Source: Streptomyces sp. NBC_00414 (GTDB lineage Bacteria > Actinomycetota > Actinomycetes > Streptomycetales > Streptomycetaceae). From it: DNA of 64,000 nt. Positions 42,280-50,591 of the stretch are shown here, in pieces (position 1 is the first letter of the stretch; each line of letters starts with the position of its first letter). Both the position numbers and the translations under genes were made by a program. The stretch lies in contig NZ_CP107935.1 in NCBI RefSeq assembly GCF_036038375.1, positions 6,882,001-6,946,000 of the forward strand, in the 5' to 3' direction. The notes below the pieces were generated by a model that did no database searches, had not been told where the DNA came from, and was given only the letters and a program-made list of their open reading frames with translations.

Positions 42280-43554
42280 TCAGGTGAGCGTGACCGTCAC
42301 GGGCAGTTCCTTGATGCCGTTGACGAAGTTGGAGCGGACCCGGCGGACCGGACCGCTGAGCCGGATGTCCGCGAGGCGCGGGATCAGTTCCTCGAACATG
42401 ACCCGGATCTCGGTACGGGCGAGCAGGTTGCCCAGACACAGGTGCGGGCTCGTCTTCCCGAAGGTGACATGGTCGTTGGGGGTGCGGGTCACGTCGAAGG
42501 CGTAGGGGTCGGGGAAGACGGTCTCGTCACGGTTGCCCGAGGCGTACCACATGACGACCTTGTCGCCCTCCTTGACGCGGGTGCCGCCCAGCTCGGTGTC
42601 GCGGGTCGCCGTACGCCGGAAGTGGTAGACGGGGGAGGCCCAGCGCAGGAACTCCTCGACGGCGACGGGGATCAGAGAGGGGTCCCGGCGGAGCAGGTCC
42701 AGCTGGTCGGGGTGCTGGGTGAGGGCCAGCATGGTGTGGCTGATGGCGTGCCGGGTCGTCTCGTTGCCCGCGACGACCAGCAGCAGGAAGTAGTTGTCGA
42801 AGTCCTGCCCGGTGAGCGGCACACCGTCGCGCGGTGTCTCGTTCACGAGCCGCGAGACCAGGTCGTCGCCGGGCTTGCCCTGCCGCTGCCGCGCCAGTTC
42901 ACGTCCGTACGCGAAGACCTCGGTGGCGGCGGGGGAGCGGAACGGCAGATCGCGGTAGCGCTCGCTCTCCGGGCTGCCGAGCAGGACGTCCGCGTAGTCC
43001 GGGTCGGTGTTGCCGATGATGCGGTTGCCCCAGTCGATGAGCCGCCGGTTGTCCTCGGGCGGCACGTCCAGGAGGCGGGCCAGGACGTTGATCGGGAAGT
43101 CGGCGGCGACGTGGGTGACGAAGTCGAACGTGCCCAGCGGCAGCGCCGCGTCCAGGGTGCGGGCGGTCAGGCCGCGCAGGAAGTCGGTGTACCGGCTGAT
43201 GACGGTGTGCCCGAACTGCCGTTGCAGCAGCCCGCGCAGGGCGCGGTGCCGGGTGCCGTCCAGTTCCAGGATCGAGGCGCGCTTGGCGATCTGGTCGTCG
43301 TCGAGCTCTTCGAGGTTGACGAACTTCGTCGAGGTGAAGGTGTCCGCGTCCCGGTCGACGGCGACGATGTCCCGGTGCCGGGTCAGCGCCCAGAAGCCCG
43401 AGTTGGGCGCGGCCTCGGGCTGCCAGTGGACCGGGTCCTGGTGCCGCAGCGTGTGGAACATGCGCCAGGGCCGCAGGTCGTCGGTGAAGCGGTCGAGGTC
43501 GGTGAGGTCGACCTCGTCGAGGGGCAGGGGTTCGACCGGGACGGGTGCGGCCAT
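42280..43554 (-). CDS. Cytochrome P450
   Basis: A 424-residue soluble bacterial P450. The oxygen-binding I helix is VVAGNETTRHAIS, the ExxR pair sits in VEEFLRW, and the haem ligand Cys373 is in FGKTSPHLCLG, one residue longer than the usual FGxGxHxC and with Ser for the conserved Gly; related spacing occurs in CYP125/CYP142-like enzymes. ATG 43554 is chosen over 43578 because AAGGAGACC lies just upstream. Redox partners are encoded at 33418-34923. It may hydroxylate the aromatic substrate. Confidence 0.92.
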   Translation of the reverse strand: MAAPVPVEPLPLDEVDLTDLDRFTDDLRPWRMFHTLRHQDPVHWQPEAAPNSGFWALTRHRDIVAVDRDADTFTSTKFVNLEELDDDQIAKRASILELDGTRHRALRGLLQRQFGHTVISRYTDFLRGLTARTLDAALPLGTFDFVTHVAADFPINVLARLLDVPPEDNRRLIDWGNRIIGNTDPDYADVLLGSPESERYRDLPFRSPAATEVFAYGRELARQRQGKPGDDLVSRLVNETPRDGVPLTGQDFDNYFLLLVVAGNETTRHAISHTMLALTQHPDQLDLLRRDPSLIPVAVEEFLRWASPVYHFRRTATRDTELGGTRVKEGDKVVMWYASGNRDETVFPDPYAFDVTRTPNDHVTFGKTSPHLCLGNLLARTEIRVMFEELIPRLADIRLSGPVRRVRSNFVNGIKELPVTVTLT

Positions 43555-43597
43555 CAAGGTCTCCTTGGGGTCGGGCATGAGGTCGGGCTCGGGGGAA

Positions 43598-44971
43598 TCA
43601 CAGGTGGTCGGCGTACTCGGCCAGCTCCCAGTCGGTGACGTGCTGCTGGAAGCGGCCGACTTCGTCGCGCTTGTAGGTCACGTACGCGGAGACGAACTCC
43701 TTGCCGAGGAGATCGGTGAGGTCGGTGTCCGCCTCCAGGGCGTCGAGCGCGGCGGGCAGGCTCGCGGGCAGCAGGGGCGCCGCGGCGGTGTCGTAGCCGT
43801 ACCCCTTGAGCGGGGCGGCGGGCTCCTCGGCGTCCTTGACACCGAGCAGGACGGCCGCGCTGGCGGCGGCGACCAGCAGATACGGGTTGGCGGCGGCGTC
43901 ACCGAGCCGCAGTTCGAGCCGCGCGCCGTCGCCGCGCTCCGGCGGTACGCGGACCATGGCGCTGCGGTTGTCGAGGCCCCAGTCGATCAGCCACGGGGCG
44001 AGCGTGTCGGGGCCGAAGCGCTTGTACGAGTTGACCGTGGGATTCAGCAGCGCGGCGAGCGCCGGGGCGTGCGCGAGCAGACCGGCCACGCCGTGCAGAG
44101 CGGTGACGGAGAGGCCGTACGGGCCCTCGGGGTCGTCGAAGGTGTTGGCGCCGTCGCCGTCGACGCACGACAGGTGGACATGGAAGCCGGAGCCGCCGGT
44201 GTCGTTGAAGGGCTTGGCCATGAAGGTGGCGATCCGCCCCTCCGCGCGGGCGAGTTCCTTGACGGCCGACTTGAGGCGGAAGGCCCGGTCGGCGGCGTCC
44301 AGGGCCTCCGAGTGACTCAGGTTGATCTCGAACTGCGAACCGTCGAACTCGTGGTTGCCGGCCGTCACTCCGATACCCAGGTCGCGCAGCGAACGCAGGG
44401 TGCGTAACAGGTGGTTGGCCGGGTCGGCGCGCAGACCCGCCGTGTACACGGTGCCGGCGGCCGTGCTGTAGCGGCGCTTGCCGCCGGGCGCGCCCGGGTC
44501 GGACTCGCAGAGGAAGTACTCCAGTTCGGGCCCGGCCACCGGGTTCAGCCCGTGCTCCGCGCACCGGGCGAGCACGGTGCGCAGCAGGTCGCGGGGGGAC
44601 TCGGGGGTGGGTGCTCCGGTGCGGGCGTCGGTGACGTCGCCCAGGCAGGAGGCGACCCCCGGCTCCCAGGGCAGCGGGGCCAGCGTGCTGAGGTCGGGCC
44701 GGACCAGCATGTCGGGCAGCCCCGCGTCCAGGCCGCCGGTCACCGGCACCACGTCGCCCCTCGGGGTGGTGTGGTAGACGGCCCGGCAGAAGGCGAGCCC
44801 GTGTGCGCAGGCCGTGGGCAGATGGTCGAGCAGCACGTCACGGGCCCGGTCGGTGCCGAGCAGGTCGGGGTAGACCACCCGGACCACGTCGATGCCCGCC
44901 TCGGCGAGCCGTGCGGCGTGCTCTCGGGGCTGCGACTGGGTCTGGATCTCGGAGGGGTCGTGTGCGCTCAC
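43598..44971 (-). CDS. Glutamine-synthetase-like gamma-glutamyl-amine ligase
   Basis: A 457-residue member of the GS family. ATP/metal motifs are GPELEYFLC, NHEFDGSQFEIN, GFHVHLS, NPTVNSYKRFGPD, NRSAMVRVP and LELRLGDAAANPYL. Sequence context (PuuC, PuuD twice) argues for gamma-glutamylation of an amine, as in PuuA, IpuC or the S. coelicolor GlnA3/GlnA4 enzymes, rather than nitrogen assimilation; there is no adenylylation-type Tyr segment. GTG 44971 is preceded by GAGGAGG. Confidence 0.9.
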   Translation of the reverse strand: MSAHDPSEIQTQSQPREHAARLAEAGIDVVRVVYPDLLGTDRARDVLLDHLPTACAHGLAFCRAVYHTTPRGDVVPVTGGLDAGLPDMLVRPDLSTLAPLPWEPGVASCLGDVTDARTGAPTPESPRDLLRTVLARCAEHGLNPVAGPELEYFLCESDPGAPGGKRRYSTAAGTVYTAGLRADPANHLLRTLRSLRDLGIGVTAGNHEFDGSQFEINLSHSEALDAADRAFRLKSAVKELARAEGRIATFMAKPFNDTGGSGFHVHLSCVDGDGANTFDDPEGPYGLSVTALHGVAGLLAHAPALAALLNPTVNSYKRFGPDTLAPWLIDWGLDNRSAMVRVPPERGDGARLELRLGDAAANPYLLVAAASAAVLLGVKDAEEPAAPLKGYGYDTAAAPLLPASLPAALDALEADTDLTDLLGKEFVSAYVTYKRDEVGRFQQHVTDWELAEYADHL

Positions 44972-45039
44972 CGCTGCCTCCTCGGGCAGATGGGAACGGG
45001 GCCCTGACGCGGCCCGGGCACTGCTGCCGCCCACCGCTT

Positions 45040-45053
45040 GTTTGATGTCAAAC
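45040..45053. promoter_or_regulatory. Catabolic-cluster operator 2
   Basis: GTTTGATGTCAAAC has perfect 6-base arms around TG and lies 69 bases upstream of the ligase start. Confidence 0.55.
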
Positions 45054-45127
45054 GGTATGACGACCGTAAGGACGCCGGTCGTCCTCCCGCAAGGGCGGCG
45101 GCCCAACTCGGCCCCCGGGGGTGGGGA

Positions 45128-45156
45128 TTGACCGGGCCAGGACGTGCGCTTATGTT
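45128..45156 (+). promoter_or_regulatory. Promoter of the permease set
   Basis: TTGACC (45128-45133), 17 bases, TATGTT (45151-45156), directly followed by operator 3, the same order and spacing as at 33266-33308. Confidence 0.6.
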
Positions 45157-45170
45157 GTTTGGTGCCAAAC
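45157..45170. promoter_or_regulatory. Catabolic-cluster operator 3
   Basis: GTTTGGTGCCAAAC is a perfect palindrome with 6-base arms around TG, abutting the -10 element. The 20 bases TTGTTTGGTGCCAAACGAAT align with the operator 1 region with few changes. Confidence 0.55.
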
Positions 45171-45245
45171 GAATTACGGCGCGAACCAGGACGCCCCGCC
45201 CGCCCCTCCTCGCACTGAGGCTTCGTACCTCGGGAGGACCGTTCC

Positions 45246-45320
45246 ATGAAGGCCGTTGCCGACAGGACCATCTGCCACGACCGCGGACCGCGCGTGTGGT
45301 GGCCGGGCATGTCACTGTGA
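45246..45320 (+). pseudogene. Vestigial ferredoxin gene start
   Basis: A 24-codon frame beginning MKAVADRTICHDRGPRV aligns with the ferredoxin at 33418 (MKVVVDMNKCQDHGQCV): 38 of the first 48 bases match, and the ribosome site GGAGGACCG is shared. The second cluster Cys is Arg, and after about codon 17 the sequence diverges and hits TGA at 45318-45320. It looks like the remains of a duplicated promoter-plus-ferredoxin segment; a leader peptide is the alternative. Confidence 0.5.
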
Positions 45321-45560
45321 CCGGCGCCCCGGTGACCGGGCGCGGCCCCGCCGCGGGCGACTGCGGCCCATGAGACTCCGCTGCCGGGCCGGTGGGGCGC
45401 CGCACCTTCCCACCGGTCGGGTCACCTCCGTGGCCGACGGGCACCCCGGCCGGCGCCGGGCCGGCGGGCCGGTGTCCGCGTGCCGCCACCCCGGTGCGCG
45501 GCCCACCGGTTCCGGGAGAGCCGCGGCGCCCGGCCGCCCACCGACCACCGAGGAGTCGGG

Positions 45561-47102
45561 ATGCCCGCCAACGCACCCCACCGCCCCGCCACCGACCGGC
45601 TGAAGCCCGACGCCCTGGGAGTCGTCGGCATCCTCTTTCTCGTCCTGTCCGCGCAGGCCCCGCTGACCGGGATCGCCGGCGCCGTACCGCTGTCCGTCGC
45701 GCTCGGCAACGGATCCGGCGTCCCCGCCGCGTACGTCGCCGCGGGCGCGGTCGTCCTGCTGTTCTCCGTGGGCTTCGTCGCGATGAGCCGGCACGTCGTC
45801 GACCCCGGCGCGTTCTACACGTACATCGGCAAGGGCCTCGGCCGGACCGCCGGCACGGGCTCCGCCGCCGTCGCCCTCTTCGCGTACTGCACCATCCAGG
45901 CCGCGATGTACGGCCTCTACGGAGCGACGGTCGCGCAGCTGATGGACGTGCACACGGGCATCGACCTGGCGTGGTGGGTGTGGGCGCTGCTCACCATGGC
46001 GCTGGTGCAGCTCCTCGGGGTGGCGGGCATCGACACGGGCGCCCGGGTGCTGGCCGTCTTCGTGATCGCCGAGACCGGCATCCTGCTGGCGTTCGCGCTG
46101 GTCACGCTGGTGCGCGGCGGGGGCCCCGAAGGGCTCGGCGTCGCGGCGGGTTTCGCCCCGCACAGCGCGCTCGACGGCGCTCCCGGGGTGGCCGTGATGT
46201 TCGCCGTGGCGTCCATGTTCGGCTTCGAGGCCACCGCCGTCTACGGCGAGGAGGCCCGTGCACCGGCGCGGACCGTGCCCCGGGCCACCTATCTCTCCAT
46301 CACGCTGATCACCGCGTTCTTCGCTCTCACGTCCTGGATGGTGATCTCCGCCCACGGGGCCTCGCACGCCACCGAAGACGCCGGCCGGGCCCTCCAGGAC
46401 GGGGATTCGTCGGCGTTCGTCTTCCAGCCGATCGCCGACCGGTTCGGCGCCTGGACCGGTGACCTGCTGCCCGTCCTGCTCGCCACCTCGCTCTTCGCGG
46501 GCATCCTGGCCTTCCACAACTCCGCCAACCGCTACCTGTTCTCCCTGGGCCGCGAGCGGCGCCTGCCGCACGCCCTGTGCGCCCTGAACCGGCGCGGCGC
46601 CCCCAGGGCGGCCGGGGTCGTCCAGACGGCGATCGCGGTGCTGCTGGTCGTGCCCTTCGCGCTGGCCGGCCGGGACCCGGTCGTGACGCTCTTCTCCTGG
46701 TTCAGCGGCGTCGCGGTCCTGGCGATCATGCTGCTGTACTTCCTGACGTCCGTGTCCGTGGTCGTCTTCTTCCGCCGGAGCCGCCTGGACAGGCGGCTCT
46801 GGAACACCGCCGTCGCGCCCGCCCTGGGCGCCCTGGGCATCGCCGGGGCCATCTGGCTGGTGCTGGCCAACCTGACCACTCTCATCGGCGGCGACCGGAC
46901 CACCGCCACCTGGCTGGCGCTGACGATCCCCGTCGTCTGGCTCCTGGGTGCCGCCGCACATCTGACCCGACCGGCAGGTCCGAAGCCCGTGCCCCCGGCT
47001 GCCGTGACCTCCGAGGCCCCGGGGACCGCCGCTGCCACAGCGGCCTCCCGGACCTCCACGACCTCCCTGACCCCGGAGACCCCCGAAAAGGATCCGCCGT
47101 GA
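45561..47102 (+). CDS. APC-family amino acid/amine permease
   Basis: A 513-residue transporter with about 12 membrane helices. The first helix has the APC substrate-binding turn (FLVLSAQAPLTGIAGAVPLSV) and helix 6 a GFEATAVYGEEA motif shared with amino-acid and amine permeases. The C-terminal 50 residues are Ala/Thr/Pro-rich and hydrophilic. It probably imports the amine that the ligase modifies. GAGGAG precedes ATG 45561. Confidence 0.9.
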   Translation: MPANAPHRPATDRLKPDALGVVGILFLVLSAQAPLTGIAGAVPLSVALGNGSGVPAAYVAAGAVVLLFSVGFVAMSRHVVDPGAFYTYIGKGLGRTAGTGSAAVALFAYCTIQAAMYGLYGATVAQLMDVHTGIDLAWWVWALLTMALVQLLGVAGIDTGARVLAVFVIAETGILLAFALVTLVRGGGPEGLGVAAGFAPHSALDGAPGVAVMFAVASMFGFEATAVYGEEARAPARTVPRATYLSITLITAFFALTSWMVISAHGASHATEDAGRALQDGDSSAFVFQPIADRFGAWTGDLLPVLLATSLFAGILAFHNSANRYLFSLGRERRLPHALCALNRRGAPRAAGVVQTAIAVLLVVPFALAGRDPVVTLFSWFSGVAVLAIMLLYFLTSVSVVVFFRRSRLDRRLWNTAVAPALGALGIAGAIWLVLANLTTLIGGDRTTATWLALTIPVVWLLGAAAHLTRPAGPKPVPPAAVTSEAPGTAAATAASRTSTTSLTPETPEKDPP

Positions 47103-47142
47103 CCTGAACCGCCGTACACCGAATGCCCCCAGAGGAATACCC

Positions 47143-47880
47143 GTGACCCGTCCCTGTCCCGCACGCCCCCTCATCGCCATTCCCGCACGCTTCTCCGTCT
47201 CGACCTCGGCCCTGCGGCACTCCGCCGAAATCGTCGCCCGCGCCCTGGTCGAAGCCGTCTGGCGGGCGGGCGGCGAACCCGTCGCCCTGCACCCCCACGC
47301 TCCCGACGGCAGCTCCGACCCCGCGCTCGTCGCGGAGCGGCTGACCCGCTTCGACGGCGTCCTGCTGCCCGGCGGCGACGAACTGCCGCCCGGCCGCTAC
47401 GGGAACACGCCGACCCACGGCAGCACGTACGACGCCGACGCCGAACAGGACGGCTTCGACCTGGCGGTGGCGCACCACGTGCTGCGTACCGAACTGCCGC
47501 TGCTGGCGATCTGCCGGGGTCTCCAGGCGGTCAACGTGGCCCTCGGCGGCACGTTGCAGGAGCAGTTGACGGGCTGGCGGCGCAAACACCACAACCTCGT
47601 GCACCAGGTGGCCGTGCAGCCCGCCACCCTGCTCGAACTGAGCATGGGCGCCCAGGTGGTGACGGCGTCCTGCTTCCACCACAGCCACGTGGACCGGGTG
47701 GGAGCGGGGCTCAAGGTCACCGCGCGGGCCGACGACGGCACCCGCGAGGCGCTGGAACTCCCGCACCGGCGTGCGTGGTTCGCCGGTGTGCAGTGGCACC
47801 CCGAGCACACCGCCCGGCACGACCCCGCCCAACAGGCACTCTTCGAGGCTTTCGTCCGGGCCACGGGAGCAGGCCGGTGA
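47143..47880 (+). CDS. Second PuuD-like gamma-glutamyl hydrolase
   Basis: A 245-residue peptidase C26 protein with nucleophile Cys in LAICRGLQAVN and triad motif VQWHPEH. It is closely similar to the copy at 40852-41577 over its whole length (shared RPLIAIPARFS, EQDGFDL, SHVDR), so the two arose by duplication and may have different amide preferences. GTG start. Confidence 0.92.
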   Translation: MTRPCPARPLIAIPARFSVSTSALRHSAEIVARALVEAVWRAGGEPVALHPHAPDGSSDPALVAERLTRFDGVLLPGGDELPPGRYGNTPTHGSTYDADAEQDGFDLAVAHHVLRTELPLLAICRGLQAVNVALGGTLQEQLTGWRRKHHNLVHQVAVQPATLLELSMGAQVVTASCFHHSHVDRVGAGLKVTARADDGTREALELPHRRAWFAGVQWHPEHTARHDPAQQALFEAFVRATGAGR

Positions 47881-47953
47881 GGCCCGCCCGCAGTCCGTGC
47901 TCCGGACGCCCCGCACCGTTCACCCGCAGTCCCGCTGGAGGGAAGACCCCGTC

Positions 47954-48574
47954 ATGAAACGTGCCCTCGTCGTCATAGACGTCCAGAACGAGTACGTCAC
48001 GGGCGGCCTGCCGATCGGCTATCCGGCCCCGTCCCTCAGCCTGGCGAACATCGCCGCGGCTGTCGACACCGCCGCACAGGAAGGCATCCCGGTCGTGCTC
48101 GTCCAGCACGCCGCCCCCGCCGGCTCACCCCTCTTCGCGCGGGGCACGCACGGCTTCGCCCTGCACGACGTGGTGGCCTCCCGCCCCCGCGACCATCTCG
48201 TGGAGAAGACACTGCCCTCGTCCTTCATCGGCACCGACCTCGACGACTGGCTGCGCCGGGCGGGCGTCGACACGCTCACCCTCGTCGGCTACATGACGCA
48301 GACCTGCGACGAGTCGACCGCCCGCCACGCCGTGCAACTCGGCTACCAGGTCGAGTTGCTCTCCGACGCGACCGGTGCGCTGCCCCTGTCCAACCGGGCG
48401 GGCACGCTGTCCGCCGCCGAGATCCACCACGCGGTGCTCGTGGTCCTGCAGTCGTTCTTCGCCTGCACGGCCACCACCGCCGAGTGGATCGGCGCCGTCC
48501 GCACCAAGTCACCGCTCGGCCGCCCCGACTTCGCGGCCGCGACCGACGCCGGACACACGGAGAGCGGCGGCTGA
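47954..48574 (+). CDS. Isochorismatase-like cysteine hydrolase
   Basis: A 206-residue cysteine hydrolase. The triad is Asp9 (VVIDVQNEY), a Lys (VEKTLPSSF) and the Cys in MTQTCDESTARHA. Family members hydrolyse amides and N-carbamoyl compounds. It is the last gene of the permease set and could release ammonia or an acid from a pathway amide. A terminator follows. Confidence 0.88.
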   Translation: MKRALVVIDVQNEYVTGGLPIGYPAPSLSLANIAAAVDTAAQEGIPVVLVQHAAPAGSPLFARGTHGFALHDVVASRPRDHLVEKTLPSSFIGTDLDDWLRRAGVDTLTLVGYMTQTCDESTARHAVQLGYQVELLSDATGALPLSNRAGTLSAAEIHHAVLVVLQSFFACTATTAEWIGAVRTKSPLGRPDFAAATDAGHTESGG

Positions 48575-49115
48575 ACCGGCGGCCGGTCCCGCCGTCCGTC
48601 AGGGCCCCGGCGTGTCCGTCGGGGCCCTTTCTCCGCGCGGGGCACGGGCGATACCGCACGTGAGCAGGATTTTTCGAATCAGTATACGAAATATAAGTGT
48701 TTTTGGCTTGAAGGATGCCTTGAAAGAAACGTTCCTCCCTGTGCTTGGCGCGGCCGGCGCCGAAGAGAAGCGATCTTCGCCGCCGGCGTGAAACCGTCCT
48801 CCCCCGGAGTGTGGTACGGGACGGCGGTGCGGCGATCGCCTGCGGCATTCATCGCCGGGCGCACCGGAACGGGGAATTCACCGCGGCCCGAACACGGCGT
48901 GCGGCACCTGTCGTTCCGCTTGTTCTTCGGCACGCGTGTGACGGCCGTTCCGGCGGTCCGTCAGGAAAGCTAACCGAATCCGGACAGTCGAAGGGGAATT
49001 GTATATTCACATGCCACGAGGCTCTACGATGGGTCCGCTCTGCCGCTCGCTGCTCGTTCAAGTTCCGTTGTGCTTCAACCACCAAGTAGCCATGGAATGT
49101 ACGAGGGAGGCCCGC
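48575..49115. other. Long leader/intergenic region before the PixA-type cluster
   Basis: 541 bases with a terminator near the left end (48601-48628), AT-rich patches at about 48668-48725 and 48980-49005 (GAATTGTATATTCACATG), and no convincing gene. TTCG and CGAA arms flank a 10-base AT-rich centre at 48674-48691. It probably carries the promoter and a long 5' leader for the decarboxylase operon. Confidence 0.5.
48601..48628 (+). terminator. Rho-independent terminator of the catabolic set
   Basis: AGGGCCCCG (48601-48609) pairs with CGGGGCCCT (48620-48628) around a ten-base loop and is followed by TTTCTCC. It separates the catabolic island from the next operon. Confidence 0.75.
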
Positions 49116-50591
49116 GTGACAGAATTACCTCAGAGCGGATCATTGATCGAAGCATTCGATGTGCAACTCTTCCGGGAAAATACCGAATCCGTGTTGGCCA
49201 GGCTGGAGAAGCATCTGGCCGATCAGTCGATCCGGGGCCTGGAGCTCGCCGACCCGTCCCAGTTGACCGGGATGGCCAGGGCGTTGATGACCACCGAACA
49301 CGAGAAACCCGCCGCGTTCGACGAGGCGAAGCTTTCGGCGATCGTCGACCTTTACATCAGAACCGGTATCCAGGTCCACTCGCCCGGCTATATGGGCCGG
49401 CAGTTCTCGGGCGTGGTCCCGCTCTCCGGAGTCATCGACTTCGTCAGCTCCGTCGTCAACCAGCCCTCGTCGTTCTACGAGGCGGGCCAACTGCCCAACG
49501 TCGTCGAGCGGATCATGGCCGACGAGCTGAACAGGTTCATCGGCTTCCGGCCCGGCACCTTCGACATGGTGACCACCTCCGGTGGGTCGCTGGCCAACCT
49601 GACCGCCCTGCTCACCGCCCGGAACAGGGCTTTTCCAGGTGTCTGGGCCCGCGGCGGCTCGGAACTGGGCGGCGCGGCCAGGCCAGCCGTCGCGGTCGGC
49701 GCCGATGTCCACTACAGCGTCGCGCGCGCCGCCGGCATCCTCGGCATCGGCGAGGACCGCATCGTCCGTCTCCCGCTCGACGCCGCACGGCGCATCGACG
49801 TCTCCCGGGTCGGGCCCGCCCTCGACGCGGCCGAGCGGCAGGGCCTCGACGTCTTCTGCCTGGTCGCGTCGGCGGGTACGACCTCGGTCGGCGCCTTCGA
49901 CCCCCTCGGCGAACTGGCCGCCATCACCCGTGAACGCGGCCTGTGGCTGCACGTGGACGGCGCCCACGGCGCGAGCCTGCTGGTCTCCGACGAACTGCGT
50001 CACAAGCTGCGCGGGATCGACCAGGTGGACTCGCTGGCCTGGGACGCGCACAAGATGATGTTCGTGCCGGCCCCGTGCACACTGCTCTTCTACCGGGACC
50101 GGGAGCACAGCCGGGAAGCGTTCCGGCAGACCGCCAGCTATGTGTTCGACGCACAGCCGGGCGTGTATACGGCACTCGACAGCGGCGACAAGAACTTCGA
50201 ATGCACGAAACGCCCCATGATTATGACCCTCTGGGTGCTGTGGGCGATGTACGGAAGGGCGCTCTTCGCCGAGAAAATCGAATACCTGTGCCGGTTGGCG
50301 CGGGACGCCCATGACATCCTCGAAAAACAGACCGATTTCGAGACGCTGCACCATCCGGAGGCCAACATCATCTGTTTTCGATATCGGCCCGAATGGATCG
50401 CGGATGACGATGTGGCCCAATTCCAGGTGGACATCAGGAACCGGATCAAGCAAGAGGGACAGTTCTTCATATCCAAGGTCGACGTGGACGGAGTGGCCGC
50501 CCTCCGGGTGGTCATGATGAACCACCAGATCACCACTGAGCACTTTCACATGCTCCTCGGCGAGATAAGGAAAGCGGGGCGGAAGAAGTGA
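49116..50591 (+). CDS. PLP-dependent decarboxylase (group II, glutamate/aromatic amino acid type)
   Basis: A 491-residue fold-type I enzyme. TTSGGSLANLTALL binds the cofactor phosphate, His199 (ADVHYS) stacks on the ring, HVDGAHG gives Asp281, and Lys313 in AWDAHKMM is the Schiff-base residue. It resembles diaminobutyrate/cysteine-sulfinate/glutamate decarboxylases; the substrate is open. GTG 49116 with GAGGGAGG upstream is chosen over ORF extensions. Codon 4 is TTA (49125-49127), so synthesis should depend on bldA. The ends of the gene are AT-richer than its neighbours. It heads a tight operon and overlaps the next gene by four bases. Confidence 0.88.
   Translation: MTELPQSGSLIEAFDVQLFRENTESVLARLEKHLADQSIRGLELADPSQLTGMARALMTTEHEKPAAFDEAKLSAIVDLYIRTGIQVHSPGYMGRQFSGVVPLSGVIDFVSSVVNQPSSFYEAGQLPNVVERIMADELNRFIGFRPGTFDMVTTSGGSLANLTALLTARNRAFPGVWARGGSELGGAARPAVAVGADVHYSVARAAGILGIGEDRIVRLPLDAARRIDVSRVGPALDAAERQGLDVFCLVASAGTTSVGAFDPLGELAAITRERGLWLHVDGAHGASLLVSDELRHKLRGIDQVDSLAWDAHKMMFVPAPCTLLFYRDREHSREAFRQTASYVFDAQPGVYTALDSGDKNFECTKRPMIMTLWVLWAMYGRALFAEKIEYLCRLARDAHDILEKQTDFETLHHPEANIICFRYRPEWIADDDVAQFQVDIRNRIKQEGQFFISKVDVDGVAALRVVMMNHQITTEHFHMLLGEIRKAGRKK

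Larger units (their letters stand above)
44972..45560. other. Divergent control region between ligase and permease genes
   Basis: 589 bases holding two operators (45040-45053, 45157-45170), one well-formed rightward promoter (45128-45156), a vestigial ferredoxin start (45246-45320) and GC-rich sequence with short hairpins up to the permease ribosome site. No complete gene is visible. Confidence 0.6.

Noticed and set aside
43598..44971. Housekeeping glutamine synthetase
   Set aside because: Diverged active-site motifs and PuuC/PuuD neighbours argue for an amine ligase.
48679..48973. Small open frames in the leader before the PixA-type operon
   Set aside because: Arg/Pro-rich or composition-driven, without ribosome sites or recognisable features.
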